From contig CANUEZ040000020.1 in assembly GCA_948099385.1 (NCBI GenBank), positions 2,108,001 through 2,172,000 of the forward strand: 64,000 nt of DNA. Direction: 5' to 3'. The stretch comes from Fasciola hepatica (Eukaryota > Platyhelminthes > Trematoda > Plagiorchiida > Fasciolidae). The notes under the pieces are model-generated. The model was given only the letters and a program-made list of their open reading frames with translations. It was not told where the DNA came from and searched no databases. Positions 1 to 10,004 of the stretch are shown one piece after another (positions within the stretch are counted from its first letter, which is position 1; the number at the start of each line of letters is the position of its first letter). The translations under genes were made by a program, and so were the position numbers.

Positions 1-367
1 TTAAATTGAATGCATTCCTTAAGCCTGAATGTTCACTTCATTTGGCTGCCCTTACCGTCTGCACACTATGTCAGATAGGGCAACAGGCTGCCCTCGCTAG
101 AACCCTTGAAACTCCCAAAATATACGTATACTGTATCTCCAAAACGTACAACATACAAAACCCCACGTCTGTGACCACTCTTCGCGCCCTAGATACGACC
201 TCAGTATCTCGCTTCACACTTCGCGCATCAGTGATCCGGTGTTTAATGCTCGTGATCAGGCCGGCGTTGGGATTGTCTTGATTATGAGAGGTGAACGTGC
301 ACCGTTGACTGGATCCCATTCAACAGTGGTTTGCGGGCAGCTCGGTTGGACGGTTCCGTACGTGCCA
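1..367 (+). pseudogene. LINE endonuclease N-terminal fragment
   Basis: The translation from about base 6 carries the start of an APE-type endonuclease of a non-LTR retrotransposon: a block like LCQIGQQAALARTLET, then a decayed form of the IDVCCVSET motif and an SRFTLR block. The same segment is seen on the minus strand at 31.8-32.4 kb. Frame is lost after about 90 residues. The fragment stops exactly at base 367, where the 4.2-kb inverted-repeat arm begins with sequence from the opposite (reverse transcriptase) end of a LINE, so the middle of the element is missing. Confidence 0.7.
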
Positions 368-419
368 ACATAGGAAGTTCTAACTGAAGTAGATAAGTTT
401 TGTTAACTGGGCACTTACA

Positions 420-812
420 TCTCATCAGGTGGACAGATATGGGATGAAATGTCATCGCGTGTACAGAAAGCCTTTTTGTCTTTCACCAACCTTGGTCATT
501 TGTGGCGTCGACGTGACATCCGGTTGTTTGTCAAGGGTCGAGTGTACAGTGCGGCGTACACATGGCCCAAAAACATGACCGATAAGGGTAGGAGATAGGC
601 GAAGACTGTCGGTGTTCGAGCATCGATGTCTACATAGCATTGTCCGAATATGGTAGGAACACCATATCAGCAATGCTGAGGTTAGATGTAGGGTGTTGGG
701 AACCGGAGGTCAGTCTTTAGATCAAGTACTGAATCGAAACAGATTAGGTGGCTGGGGCACGCATTACACATGCCGGCGTACACTGTTCGTCGAAGCAGGT
801 TGGTAAATCTGC
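420..812 (+). pseudogene. LINE reverse transcriptase C-terminal fragment
   Basis: Reading through frameshifts, the plus strand encodes the post-catalytic tail of a LINE polymerase: an SSRVQKAFLSFTNLGHLW-like block, a decayed GCETWPM block, a RLSVFEHRCLHSIVRIW-like block and a weak RLGWLGHALHMP block. The same segment occurs at 16079-16467 (-), 17076-17467 (+) and 25440-25740 (-). The LINE tail is interrupted near 812 and resumes near 2425, consistent with a 1.6-kb insertion. Confidence 0.7.
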
Positions 813-2425
813 TGAGGCGTCAAGCCACAATAATTGTTAATTTCCCGTGATTACTTCTGATCTGCCCATGGTGCCTGTGGACCACATGTTCCGGTGCATA
901 GGTGACCCTCTTCGCCGTTGTTTATTGGACATTTTTGGGCAGCCTAACTTCGGTCTTACTGTGTTGCCTATTTGCCTAAGATAGTAGTGGCTTCTAAGAC
1001 ACTAAGACACACTCACTAAAATACAAATGCGAGCTGAGAGCTTAGGTGCGCCTTGTGTATAAATAGGTATCTGTACTTCGGTCTACTTGAGAATGAAAAC
1101 CGCTCCCCAGGAGCATCCAATTCCGATACTAGGTCTTCCACTAGCTATAGGCAATCTCCCTTTACGAATTCTTCTTCTCAGTCACATAAGGTGGCTCGTA
1201 GGTAGGACAACTGTACTTCTAAGCACTTTCACACATCCAGACCCGATCCAACCAGTGCGTTATGATGATTTCTTTCGGTTGGATGCATGAGCCGATTTTA
1301 AAAGTCCTGTAAGACATTTGGGTGATTCTCATCAGTCATCCATGGAGGTACGTAACTGGTTAAACAAACGTTGACCAGGCTCTTCGATAGGTCAGGAATT
1401 CAGGTTAGCATCAGTTCCTTCAATTGATTGGTTGTTTGAAGTCTGTTTGTTTAAGTTCACCTGATACCGGCACACAGCACCATAGCCATCTTAGGCCACG
1501 CGGCTCCAGAGACAAGACGCACTTCAGCTCGTCAGCTCCGGCCATTAGCTCGTTCAGTCTTCCATCTGTCAGTCATAAAGGATGACCAATATAACTAACT
1601 CAACCTGTCAGTTGCTATCGTTCTGCGCGTTTCACCCATTGGACGGGAATCGGGTCCGCGTATATCGTTCGAGTTTCTAGAAAATCACGACCTTTGTCAG
1701 TGGTTCGCATTCATTCTCCTCACTAGTCGGATTTCGATGCCGTTAACATTCAGGCTATTGACGCACCCTAAGTTGCCTTTGGCCTGACCGGGAACGCCGT
1801 TTTCACTTGTCTGGCTTGTAGCGCACTCGTCGACACACAACTTACTTGACGATCCACGGACCCTCTGTTCCCCGTTTCGGTTTGTTTATGTGCAACTGAC
1901 TTCTCTCAGTTGATTGATTCCCGTTTTACGCGACGTGTCACTGTAAACTCTGCCCTGTTCACGCGTATCACGAGTTAGCCTTGAACACGTTTTGTTTGAC
2001 TGCGGGTGACCCCGTTCATTGGTACTCTGGACACAGCCGAATGCTGTCTTGTACGCTCCCTGACACAGCCGCGGCTGTCTTTGTTTGACGCACCGTAACT
2101 GACGGTGTCTTTTGCCATAGTAAGCAAACCCTTTGGACACAGCTGCGTGCTGTCGTATTTCCCCCTGGTATGTTGCACAATTTCATCCGTTATTCTTCCA
2201 TCGAAAGACGTACCTTATTTCCGAAGTTGCATTGAACGACTACCACATTCGAGATGCCTCACGATTTGAGGTTTTTATTATTCATCAGTTTAATGATCGA
2301 TTATTGTTTAATACTACCATATATCCGGACAGTCTCGGTGTTCATTATGTTTGATCCGGGGGTTTTACGCGTATCTCAATTGTTCGATTGCTCAGAGAAG
2401 GGCAGTCTAACTCGAAATCCGTGCG
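812..2425. other. Unidentified 1.6-kb insert inside a LINE tail
   Basis: The LINE C-terminal reading frame stops matching near base 812 and picks up again near 2425, so the intervening 1.6 kb looks like a later insertion. It has no open frame with a recognisable domain; the longest frames are 67-84 codons and look incidental. It includes three short hairpin-forming motifs at 2033-2153. I could not identify target-site duplications or clear LTR ends, so its class is unknown. An identical copy lies in the other arm (14410-16023). Confidence 0.45.
2033..2153. repeat. Three short palindromic motifs
   Basis: Three imperfectly spaced stem-loop motifs share the arms ACAGC and GCTGT: 2033-2047 (loop of 5), 2065-2078 (perfect palindrome ACAGCCGCGGCTGT) and 2139-2153 (loop of 5). 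They lie within the unidentified insert and are repeated in the right arm at the mirror positions. Function is unknown. Confidence 0.5.
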
Positions 2426-2760
2426 CGTAATTAGCACAGGTCGAGGTGGTCACTCTATGACATGGCAAGAGGGTAGAAAAATCTTGACCAGTGGACTTCG
2501 CCAAGTAAGACGCGTTGGACTTCCGGCTTGGACTTCGCATGATCAGCCCACGAAATGGTTAGAAACATTAAGTGATATGGCTAGGTGTCGCAGTCAGTGG
2601 CGCTGTTGTATTCTGTCTCTTCTGTCTTTGTGATTTCCGCTTATTGTTCATATTTTGGATCTTTTTTACCTAATGCCTTTTACTGGTCGATGTTGGAAGG
2701 TAGAAACCGAAACCAGAGCACATAAATGTGAGGTAATGGTTTAATGAACTGAAAATTGAA
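2425..2760 (+). pseudogene. LINE C-terminal end and 3' untranslated region
   Basis: The open frame 2388-2633 ends with the terminal block of the LINE polymerase: GGHSMTWQ, then a GLRQVRRVGLPAW-like block, KWLETLSDMARCRSQWR and CCILSLLSL. Downstream is the conserved 3' motif reading GGTAGAAACCGAAACCAGAG (from about 2698), which recurs after LINE tails at 17816 (+), near 25100 (-) and, diverged, near 37030 (+). This fixes the orientation and the 3' end of this family. Confidence 0.75.
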
Positions 2761-3089
2761 TTGAATCTGTTGTGGACAGAATATGTCGGGCAAATATCTC
2801 GCTTTTCCATTGGACGTAACACCGCTCGAGAATGTGAATGACGTCTTCGAATTCTGAACATTCTTCAATGTATTTTTAAACAGATGGAGCGGAATAGTTA
2901 GTCAAAGTATCCATTTTGTAAGGAATTAGAGCTCCGATCGTAGACAGAAGAGTGCTAAAGGTCCGATATCAGTGAATTCAGTGGCCTCCAGTGTCCGGAA
3001 AGTTGGAATCAGCACAGAATCGTTCCGGCCGAAGATACCTGTCCATTGTTGAAATTAGACGAATAAATTGTACTGGTTCAGCTGTCAGT

Positions 3090-3160
3090 TGACAAACAAA
3101 AGCAAAAGGCAATACTGTTTTGTAGGCTTTAATAGACTAATTAACTAGACTGCAGCTAAG
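3090..3160 (-). mobile_element. LTR-like R/U5 fragment
   Basis: On the minus strand, about 70 bp with a TTAATTA block, a near-polyadenylation signal and AAAGCCTACAAAACAG match 22495-22565 on the plus strand, which lies just downstream of a Ty3/gypsy coding remnant. I read this as a diverged LTR end of the same family. No gag-pol is attached here. The mirror copy is at 13675-13745. Confidence 0.45.
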
Positions 3161-3176
3161 ATCAAGAAGATAAACC

Positions 3177-3809
3177 GTGCAAATGTGTGTGAAAATAGGA
3201 GTTCTGAGAATATTAAACGGTAAAATGTGGATAGGTTTCAGAGCCTATGGCAATACCCGAATGTCCCGGAAAGCCTATCTACGTAACACTGAGCAGTGGA
3301 CTATCGCATGCAGTAGCAAATACATTCAACGCTGCGAAACTCAGGATCTTGTGCTACACCAGTCCGGACTTGCGATTGTAACTCAAAAACGGACTACCAA
3401 GCAATCCATCCCCATTTTGTGTGTACTATTATTCATGTTCTTGGGGAGCGAAATGCATGGGAATAACAACCAGGCGTACGTCAGAACGAGCACAAGAGCA
3501 GTGCCCCAGCTGGCTAGCGAAAGGAAACAACAAAATCGTAACCAGTGCGACCTTATCCCGTGCTATCGATACGGAGTGCAAGCTAACACGAATGTCACAA
3601 AGCCGCCCCAAGAGAGTCAGACAACAAATCCTACCACAGCCGAGGCGATTGTGATTAGGCTACATCGACTAATCTTACGTTTACAAAAGCAGCTTGCTAA
3701 TACACTGGTTCTTCCCTGGCCAAAGGTCGACAAGATGGTGAGACAAACACAGGCAATCGGCGAAACCAGTAGCAGAATTGTCCACATGAATGCACTACCG
3801 TCAACTTGA
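3177..3809 (+). CDS. Hypothetical 210-codon open frame in the inverted repeat
   Basis: This is the longest open frame in the arm, starting GTG at 3177 or ATG at 3183. The product has one hydrophobic stretch (about residues 80-93, IPILCVLLFMFLG), a Gln/Asn/Thr-rich middle and a basic leucine-rich segment (around residues 155-170). I recognise no family. Its exact mirror copy (13026-13658, minus) has the same predicted protein. It lies next to an LTR-like fragment in antisense orientation, so it may be a chance frame across an LTR U3. I do not regard it as a proven gene. Confidence 0.3.
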   Translation: MQMCVKIGVLRILNGKMWIGFRAYGNTRMSRKAYLRNTEQWTIACSSKYIQRCETQDLVLHQSGLAIVTQKRTTKQSIPILCVLLFMFLGSEMHGNNNQAYVRTSTRAVPQLASERKQQNRNQCDLIPCYRYGVQANTNVTKPPQESQTTNPTTAEAIVIRLHRLILRLQKQLANTLVLPWPKVDKMVRQTQAIGETSSRIVHMNALPST

Positions 3810-3985
3810 CAGTTGCTGTTGTGAATTCCTCTGAAGGCTACGGACTATTTACTAACTTGATTTTTTATCGGATCACACAAGACGTAAATTTTTCTGTTAA
3901 TCGAACAGTCATCCACAGTTCGACGCAAATTGGGTCAACGGATCAATAATGAATCCGGCAAACGTTTCTATCAACCGAATCGGCA

Positions 3986-4005
3986 CATCATCATCATCAT
4001 CATCG
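3986..4005. repeat. (CAT)n microsatellite
   Basis: Six CAT units occur in a row in the left arm, with the complementary tract at 12830-12849 in the right arm at the same length. Equal microsatellite length in both arms supports a very recent duplication or a single underlying sequence. Confidence 0.8.
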
Positions 4006-4189
4006 TACAGCGTTAAACAGTAGGGCAAGCCCCACTAATCACTGCCTTTCTCACCATGTTGCACGTTGAATTAGAAAGTATGAATATACAAGATGGACAG
4101 GGACTGGACCTACATGGGTGGGAAAAGGAAAGAATGCCCTAGTGGCCAACACACGGAATACACAGCCTAACTGTACAAACGCACATCGA

Positions 4190-4578
4190 TCAGTCATTCT
4201 GATTCGATAGAAAGTGACAACATGATCGCCACTGTTCGCGGTTCGCTGCCATATCCTTCAGTGTCTCCAGGCAACTGGTTGACGGATCTTTTGGACCCCA
4301 ACCAAGAAGACGTGAAGCACCTACTTTTCCTAAATCTGCTATCCATTTTTTCATTCCTCGTTGCCACACCATCTGTTGACCTCCACCTGGTTTCTTCCAC
4401 TCCCTAGGAGGAACGGAGAATGGGATACGGTACGGTAGACGTGTGTTTGCCATACGTAACACGTGCCCCAGCCAACGAAGTCCACTAAGCTGGATAAACT
4501 GTGACAAAATGTTCTCCGAATTAGCACCCAACACTCGCTTTTGACCTCAGCGTTCTTCACTCGGCTATTCCACCCAAT

Positions 4579-4581
<3 letters not shown>
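4190..4581 (-). pseudogene. LINE polymerase C-terminal fragment (left-arm copy)
   Basis: The minus strand encodes the last part of a LINE polymerase. It opens in SRVKNAEVKSECWVL, continues after a frameshift with LRWLGHVLRMANTRLPY, and ends in a CLETLKDMAANREQWRSCC-like tail. The right arm carries the same bases joined in frame to a complete reverse transcriptase (9.1-12.65 kb). Here the element is cut off at 4581 against a (TA)n tract. Confidence 0.8.

Positions 4582-4639
<58 letters not shown>
4582..4639. repeat. (TA)n tract at the inner end of the left arm
   Basis: About 57 bp of almost pure alternating TA, immediately at the boundary where inverted-repeat homology stops. Such tracts extrude cruciforms and break easily, which makes it a plausible origin point for the inverted duplication. 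Confidence 0.95.
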
Positions 4640-4640
<1 letters not shown>

Positions 4641-4816
4641 TCTACCATCCATTATTCACTAGCGCGAAAGAAGACTCACGAAGTGAACACGTGCCATATC
4701 GACCTAGTTGTGTTAGCCCAAATAAAAAATCAATAAGGAAGACAAATGCCAATATGGCAGGAATCATAATGCGGCGGCCCTGGATAGGGCCTTTTGTCAA
4801 TCTCTTTGGACCACGT

Positions 4817-5509
4817 TCACCTCGCAAGACAATGCACACAAGTGTAGTCGTCCTCATTGGTGAAACCTGCGCACTGATAATGTGCCCATCGGCCACACGT
4901 TTGGCATTGAACCCATTGAACGTCCTCGTCCAGGTCGACCGTTGGATTCTCTCGCCGGCAAACGCTGCAAACGTCCTTGTTGATTGGAGACGCCGGCCTG
5001 TCCAGTTTTCGTTTCTTGTTTGCTATCCGGAATTGGTTGGCCGTAGTTGTCCGATGTTGGCGGAACTGGATACGCTGCAAAGGGTTGCCTATAACCTGAA
5101 TATCGCTCTCGTCGGTAAACCGAACTTCCATTAACGGTTTCCTTCTAGACGTTGTTCCCTGTTTTACGGTTAAATCTCTTATCGGCGGTTCCGACCGTAG
5201 GACATACTCGTCAGCCGTACTGGAAGTTGTGGGACATTCTAATATTTCTCGGGTCTCTTTCTCTCGGCCGAACATAGTGGCGATATCCGACCGGTGTGTT
5301 ATTCGTTCTACGCCTTCTTTTTCTGGATGCTCGTAGCACAGTCTGACGTTTGGCCACAATCCTATTACGTCTGGTAACAACCTTAGCTGGGCTTTAGCCG
5401 TTCTGTAGTTTTCCTCCCCAAGATTTGCCAATGCTGCGGCAATATCTCTACCGATATCTTCGCTCTCCCGCAGCTTCTGCGCCTTGGTGGTTATTGTAGA
5501 CGTAGCCAC
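4817..5509 (-). pseudogene. MULE-like transposase C-terminal part with PHD finger
   Basis: The frame reads about 230 residues. The first part (after the non-ATG start at the 3' side of 5509) is helical and resembles the post-catalytic tail of MULE/FAR1-type transposases. The last 50 residues form a PHD zinc finger: CSVC, then CQTC, then HYQC, ending CVHC (Cys4-His-Cys3 spacing). The frame differs from that of the upstream half (5448-5961), and the catalytic core expected between them (second Asp, Glu and SWIM zinc finger) is absent, so this is an internal-deletion derivative. PHD fingers bind histone tails in other proteins; its role here is unknown. Confidence 0.6.
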
Positions 5510-6242
5510 CGCAGTTCATTTGGTGAGTAGCGTCAGCTAGAATCACCTGGCTGCATCTGCGAGCAACCGGAATCACCTCCAAGGGTATGAAGAACAGAAC
5601 TATATTCTCCTCGTGTATTACCTGGCTAATGCCTTTACCTTCCAGCAATTCTTTAACCCTAATTACGTTACCACGAGCATCGTGACTGTGACGGACACGT
5701 ATAGACCGAAAGTCCATGCTATTCAGACGCCTATCGAACATCCGACTAGTATATTCCCTTAATTCAGCAGTATTATGGAACGTATCCATCAAGTTAAACA
5801 CCACCGACTCTTGAAAAGCTGTCAGTCTTCGGTTAGCTACATATAAACTTGGATTCCCTACTTGGAACCTATGACTATGGACCATGCACCACTTTGCGAC
5901 ACGATATCCAGTTCCTTGGGCGACCAAAGTGACGAATGCTCCGCAATCCAGGTTTTTGTATCTACAATGAAGTCAAACATTAACAAACAATTATTCTAAC
6001 CTTGAACCACCTCCACCTTTTCGACGCCGATGGACACAGCAATATTTAACGAAATAATATTTCATTCCGTCGCTAATTGTTAGCCGTCGCTTTTTTGCCT
6101 GTTTCCATGTTCGGGCATTGTAATTGTAGAAGCTGGTACTTGTGCATCGCTGGAACTCTCGAAAATCGGTCGCGAATTCATCGAGACCTTCGTAAAAGTC
6201 TTTTATCAATCGGGAAAAAGTATCGGAATTGTCAACAGTCAT
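5448..6242 (-). pseudogene. MULE/FAR1-like transposase N-terminal half with micro-intron
   Basis: ATG at 6242 starts an 80-codon exon ending at 6001. A 39-bp intron (5962-6000, GT...AG on the minus strand) restores the frame into 5961-5448. The joined protein has the features of a FAR1/WRKY-GCM1-type zinc-binding domain: FxxFQ near residue 30, YCCVHRRRK, then DCGAF, then WCMVHSHRF (Cys-Cys-His-x-His order). It reaches ILADATHQMN, where the Asp codon at 5532-5534 is the expected first catalytic residue of MULE transposases. About eight residues later the frame leaves the family and stops, so the rest of the DDE core is deleted. Confidence 0.65.
5962..6000 (-). other. 39-bp micro-intron
   Basis: On the minus strand the donor is GTTAGA after TTCAAG and the acceptor is ATTGTAG before ATACAAAAAC. 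Removing 39 bp converts a frame that would stop five codons later into one that continues with YKNLDCGAF. Introns of 30-40 nt are well known in schistosome genes, which supports a flatworm origin. Confidence 0.6.
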
Positions 6243-6299
6243 GGTCGTTCACGTGGCTAGCGAGCGAGATGGGTGCTGACATTTTGTAGCGCTAGGCCT

Positions 6300-7849
6300 T
6301 ATATACCAGCGTAAATTTGATGATATAAACAATATTTGGTAATATTCTTTGCCTCTGGTTACACCCAACAGAATTTATTTCACGTTCTTTTAAACGTAAT
6401 TTATCTCATCACAAAATGTCTATTTCAGCTGATATTACCGTTTCATTTGTGGTAGTTCGATCCTTGACTTTCGGTCGGAACTTACCCCCCTACCGTCGAA
6501 CACCACTGGTCGTTTCTGTGCGCCCTCTCTTACACATGACCAGTCCACCAATAGAAAACGTATGTTTCTCCAACCAATCACAACCAAATAACTAATGTAA
6601 GTACAGAGATTAAACAAAGTATCATAAAATCGTGTACCCACTCTACAGATTTGACCGTGCAAAAACCAAGCTAGTTCACACGGGAGACAGTTTAATCCGT
6701 CCACATTTGGATCCCATCAGCAGCAGTCTGCAGTACACCAGCCACAGCAGATTGTTCATGCTGTTAGGTTCTTGAATATCGCCGGAGGTAAACAGGGTGA
6801 ATAATAACTGACCGCGGATTTGAAATCTTCTGGATGGATTTGTGGCAATAGGATTTTCCCCAACGGTAGCCAATTGCGGTGCAATGGAAAGATGTCTTTA
6901 ACAATTCGATAATACAGTAAGACGTTACGTACAGTGCAGTGGGATAGATATTGTTCAGTTTGCGAAATGTACCAGTTGCCATTATGTAATGGTGGGAAAA
7001 ATACACAGGACTGGTGAACCTAGTTCCTACGCCACACGAACGCAATGGGAACAGGTGTAACGTCCACATTTGTGATTTTACGGCAATGCTGTGCATCACA
7101 TTTTTGAGCACCGCTAAAACGTTTCAGGTGTACTGTACTGGCCCGAGGGGAACTACGGAATAGTCAAATCTGCGTTCTTCGCGTTATGTTTTCTAAGTAA
7201 TGCAGTTCATTGCTCATAATTTGTTTTGGACCACGGAGCAATAATAATGGTCAGTACATCACAATTGCGGAATCAGTGGTGTAAAGCAAAGCATCCAAGC
7301 GACATAATTGCATCCTCCAGCTGAATAGGAATTGGCTATGATTGGACTGGATATTATTGATTTAAGTTTGTAATTTTGTTATTCCTGAATGATTGTGTCG
7401 CTGCCTGAATACATGTTTTACAATCATGACTATGGATGAAAGCGAATTATTAGTAACTGATGGGAGGACTAGTTGAATACATAAAAAACTGGAAGCTTTA
7501 GACGCTGTGAAGAACAACCTTACTTGTATTTTTTTATATCATTTTATGGTTCTGCTCATTTGAACACGTGTCGAATGGGAGGGTAGACAATGGGGTTTTG
7601 TTGTTGTGTGGCCACACTGCTTGTTGAGCTTGGATTTCTCTTCGAGGCCGGTTTACGTTGCTTCCCTGAATGAAGTGCGCATTCGTTTTCGCTTCTAAAG
7701 GTAGTAACTAAATTATACCATTCACGTCGACCTCAATGACGTTGTTGTTTGGGTTTCGATCACGCTTGTTTTTGAATTTGTTTTCTGTGATACCGCTTTC
7801 CAAATTCCAGACAGCCGATCAAATCAGTGTGTTTCGATAAAATCTCACA
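6300..7849. other. Intergenic region between MULE remnant and methyltransferase
   Basis: No recognisable coding domain, RNA gene or repeat motif. It separates two divergently oriented coding regions and should contain the promoter of the methyltransferase gene starting at 7850, but no specific promoter element stands out. The several minus-strand frames of 65-115 codons have no family features. Confidence 0.5.
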
Positions 7850-8080
7850 ATGGACCAAAGAGTTACTGTGCTCGCCTTTTGCGGTGTTCTTACTTCCTGC
7901 ACAGTTTATGTACTGTCCGCATTTTTGGCCCCGGCATTCAGGCGCATTTGCTTACCCTTCGTACCAGCAACACCTCATCAGATAGAAACTGTGAGTCGAA
8001 TACTTGCAGGTGCCCAAACGAAGTACCAGCTTCAAACTTTGGGTTCGGTGATTGATCTGGGGAGCGGCGATGGTCGCGTG
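7850..8080 (+). CDS. ATPSCKMT: FAM173/ATPSCKMT-type lysine methyltransferase, exon 1
   Basis: ATG at 7850 opens 77 codons in phase 0, ending at a strong donor (GTG|GTGAGT). Residues 7-30 form a hydrophobic membrane or mitochondrial-targeting segment. There follow the family hallmark [12 protein letters not shown] and the S-adenosylmethionine-binding motif [12 protein letters not shown], at the very end of the exon. Family members trimethylate a lysine of ATP synthase subunit c or of adenine nucleotide translocase in mitochondria. The next exon lies 15.6 kb away across a transposon-filled intron. Exon 1 sits in the spacer of the large inverted repeat. Annotation is by motif recognition only. 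Confidence 0.85.
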
Positions 8081-8780
8081 GTGAGTTTATCATAATCCAA
8101 TATTGTCCTAGCTTTTGCGGTTTATACTTCGCTGCTAATCAGTAGAAAAGTATGACTTTTGCAGTCGTGATTGCTGATGATGGATTCGGCAAATATAACG
8201 GTGACTTTTCTTGTTGGTTTTGCGAGTAATAACACGGGGACGGAATCGAATATGAAGCCGCTAATGTGCTTTCGACACCGAATCTACTCGATTTTAGGTG
8301 TATAACCAAAGGGGTAACATTGCCTGAAAAGGGATTTTTAACCTGAGACTATCGGCGCGGAGTGTGTTGTATTTCCACTATACCCAGAGGGGGGGGGGGT
8401 TAATCAATACCATCAGTAAATTAAATAACCGTTATGCCACAAAACAGCCACGGAATTCACCCTGAGTTACGTGCGCCGTTTCCTGGTTTAGTAGTGTATA
8501 TAAAAATGAATGCATTTTTACTCCGGGTTTTTGCCAGCGTGGCAAAAGAGTGTTGTTGGAGAGCCCTCCTGAGGTTCTACCACTCAGCAATAGACTTTCG
8601 TAATGGTATCCGCGTGCATTATTCGAGTTACGAGGTAAGTTGAACATAACTCTGAGCAATCCGTTTATTAAGTTTTCTAAACTATGAGGAGGACGGTTCC
8701 CCAAAGGGGTTTCATTGTGGCCATGCAATATTGCTCGGATTTATTTCTCTGAAAATTCCAATCTCTTTTGTCAATTTTTC
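8081..8780 (+). other. 5' part of methyltransferase intron 1
   Basis: The donor is at 8081. About 700 bp follow with no recognisable coding domain. A run of about 11 G residues lies near 8388-8398, a potential slippage or sequencing-error site. The 69- and 98-codon frames here have no family features. Confidence 0.55.
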
Positions 8781-9320
8781 ACTCCATTCTTGTACGTGCA
8801 TGTGGTGGAGTTCTTTTCTACCATCTAAATGGGAAACCGGCGTACTCGGTCTCAGCCCGCAACTTCAATCGCTCCAGCCCGCAGTGATGAATAAAAAGAA
8901 GACAACTCAGCACGCCAAAACGACTGCGTGTTTACAGGAATCACAACGTGGTATTGAAGCAAAAATCGAACATTTCCGAACTCAGGCGTCCAGTTGGGTT
9001 CAAGCCCTGGTCTTCACGACGAGACTGCACCTTGACGTGGTGTGATGGCTCGTGTGCCTAGCGGACCATACAGGATAGCTTACCTCAAGCCGAAGATTCA
9101 GTCATACCTGAAAGGTCGATGGGTAGAAGCCAGACAAAGTCCAGTCTCCTAGTCCTCCAGGTTGGGGGTCGATTTGAGCTGGCAACTCAGTCGGTAAAAA
9201 CAGTGGACGAATGATTGATCCAAGCAAATGGGCTCCCACTAAGCTATCCCGCTGTCTTTCGGACAGGTTCTTGTTAGAACTAAAGGCTTTGGATGAGAAC
9301 CCTAATCGTTCTCCTACATT

Positions 9321-9869
9321 GTGGCTGGACACCCTAACAGTACCCGTCCAACATCTCCCATGAACTGCACGAATAGAAAGAATTCCATACTGCACCGGTC
9401 GTCGCGCAGGATAACCAGGACCGCCCCGCCCATTGCATCAAATAGGGTGGGTAGTGATAAGTGGGCTACTGCTCAGAGTTTCCTCTCTTTTGTTCAACCT
9501 TTGTCTTCTGCCCCCAACCACCTCTCTTTGCCCGCTCCATCCACCTATAATGTTTTCACTGACAACACGCTCGATACTCGCAACGCTTCATTGTCAAAAA
9601 GAGTGAGTAATCCCCCCTCTAGTAACTCACATTTTCTCAAGCCTCGTCAGCCTCTGAATCTCGGCTCCTTCAACGAGCGTACACTCATGCAGGCCGGTCA
9701 GCAGGCGTGCCTAGCCCTCATATTAGATTCTCTGAAGATTGATGTCTGCTGCTTAAGTGAAACGCGTATCCAGGATTCGAGCAGTGTAATTCAACTAACT
9801 GCTCCTGGTATCTCATCAAGGCATTTCCTGCACACTTCAGAAGGTGAAGCAGCTAGAGCTGTTGGTTAA
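9321..9869 (+). pseudogene. LINE leader and endonuclease N-terminus
   Basis: The frame encodes about 110 low-complexity Ser/Pro/Asn-rich residues, then the endonuclease start: LNLGSFNERTLMQAGQQA, then SLKIDVCCLSETRIQDSS, where the Glu is expected to bind the catalytic metal. A frameshift near 9840 leads into the ALLDWIPV-like continuation (about 9920-9960) in another frame. Confidence 0.75.
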
Positions 9870-10004
9870 CGTAGTGTAGGAATAGTCTTGCCTGACAAGG
9901 CTGAGGCTACCCTCTTAGACTGGATCCCTGTTTACTGTCGTTTATGTGCTATGAGACTCCAGGGGTAAGTCGGCGTTCAGAAGGATAGTTGTGTTAAGCG
10001 CAAT

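Larger units (their letters stand above)
368..4581. repeat. Left arm of 4,214-bp inverted repeat
   Basis: This segment is the reverse complement of 12254-16467. Every open frame examined maps between arms with a constant coordinate sum of 16835, so there is no net indel. The one substitution I found is at base 2227 (T here, G in the other arm's complement). The homology breaks at 367/368 on the outside and at 4581/4582 on the inside, where a (TA)n tract starts. The arm contains LINE pieces at both ends, a foreign insert, an LTR-like fragment and a 210-codon open frame. It could be a recent inverted duplication or an assembly artefact. Confidence 0.95.

Noticed and set aside
3421..3654. Second frame inside the 210-codon frame, and its antisense frame 3429-3611
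   Set aside because: Overlapping shorter frames without any motif.
4541..5134. 197-codon plus-strand frame
   Set aside because: It is driven by the (TA)n tract (Tyr-Ile repeats) and lies antisense to the MULE/PHD coding sequence.
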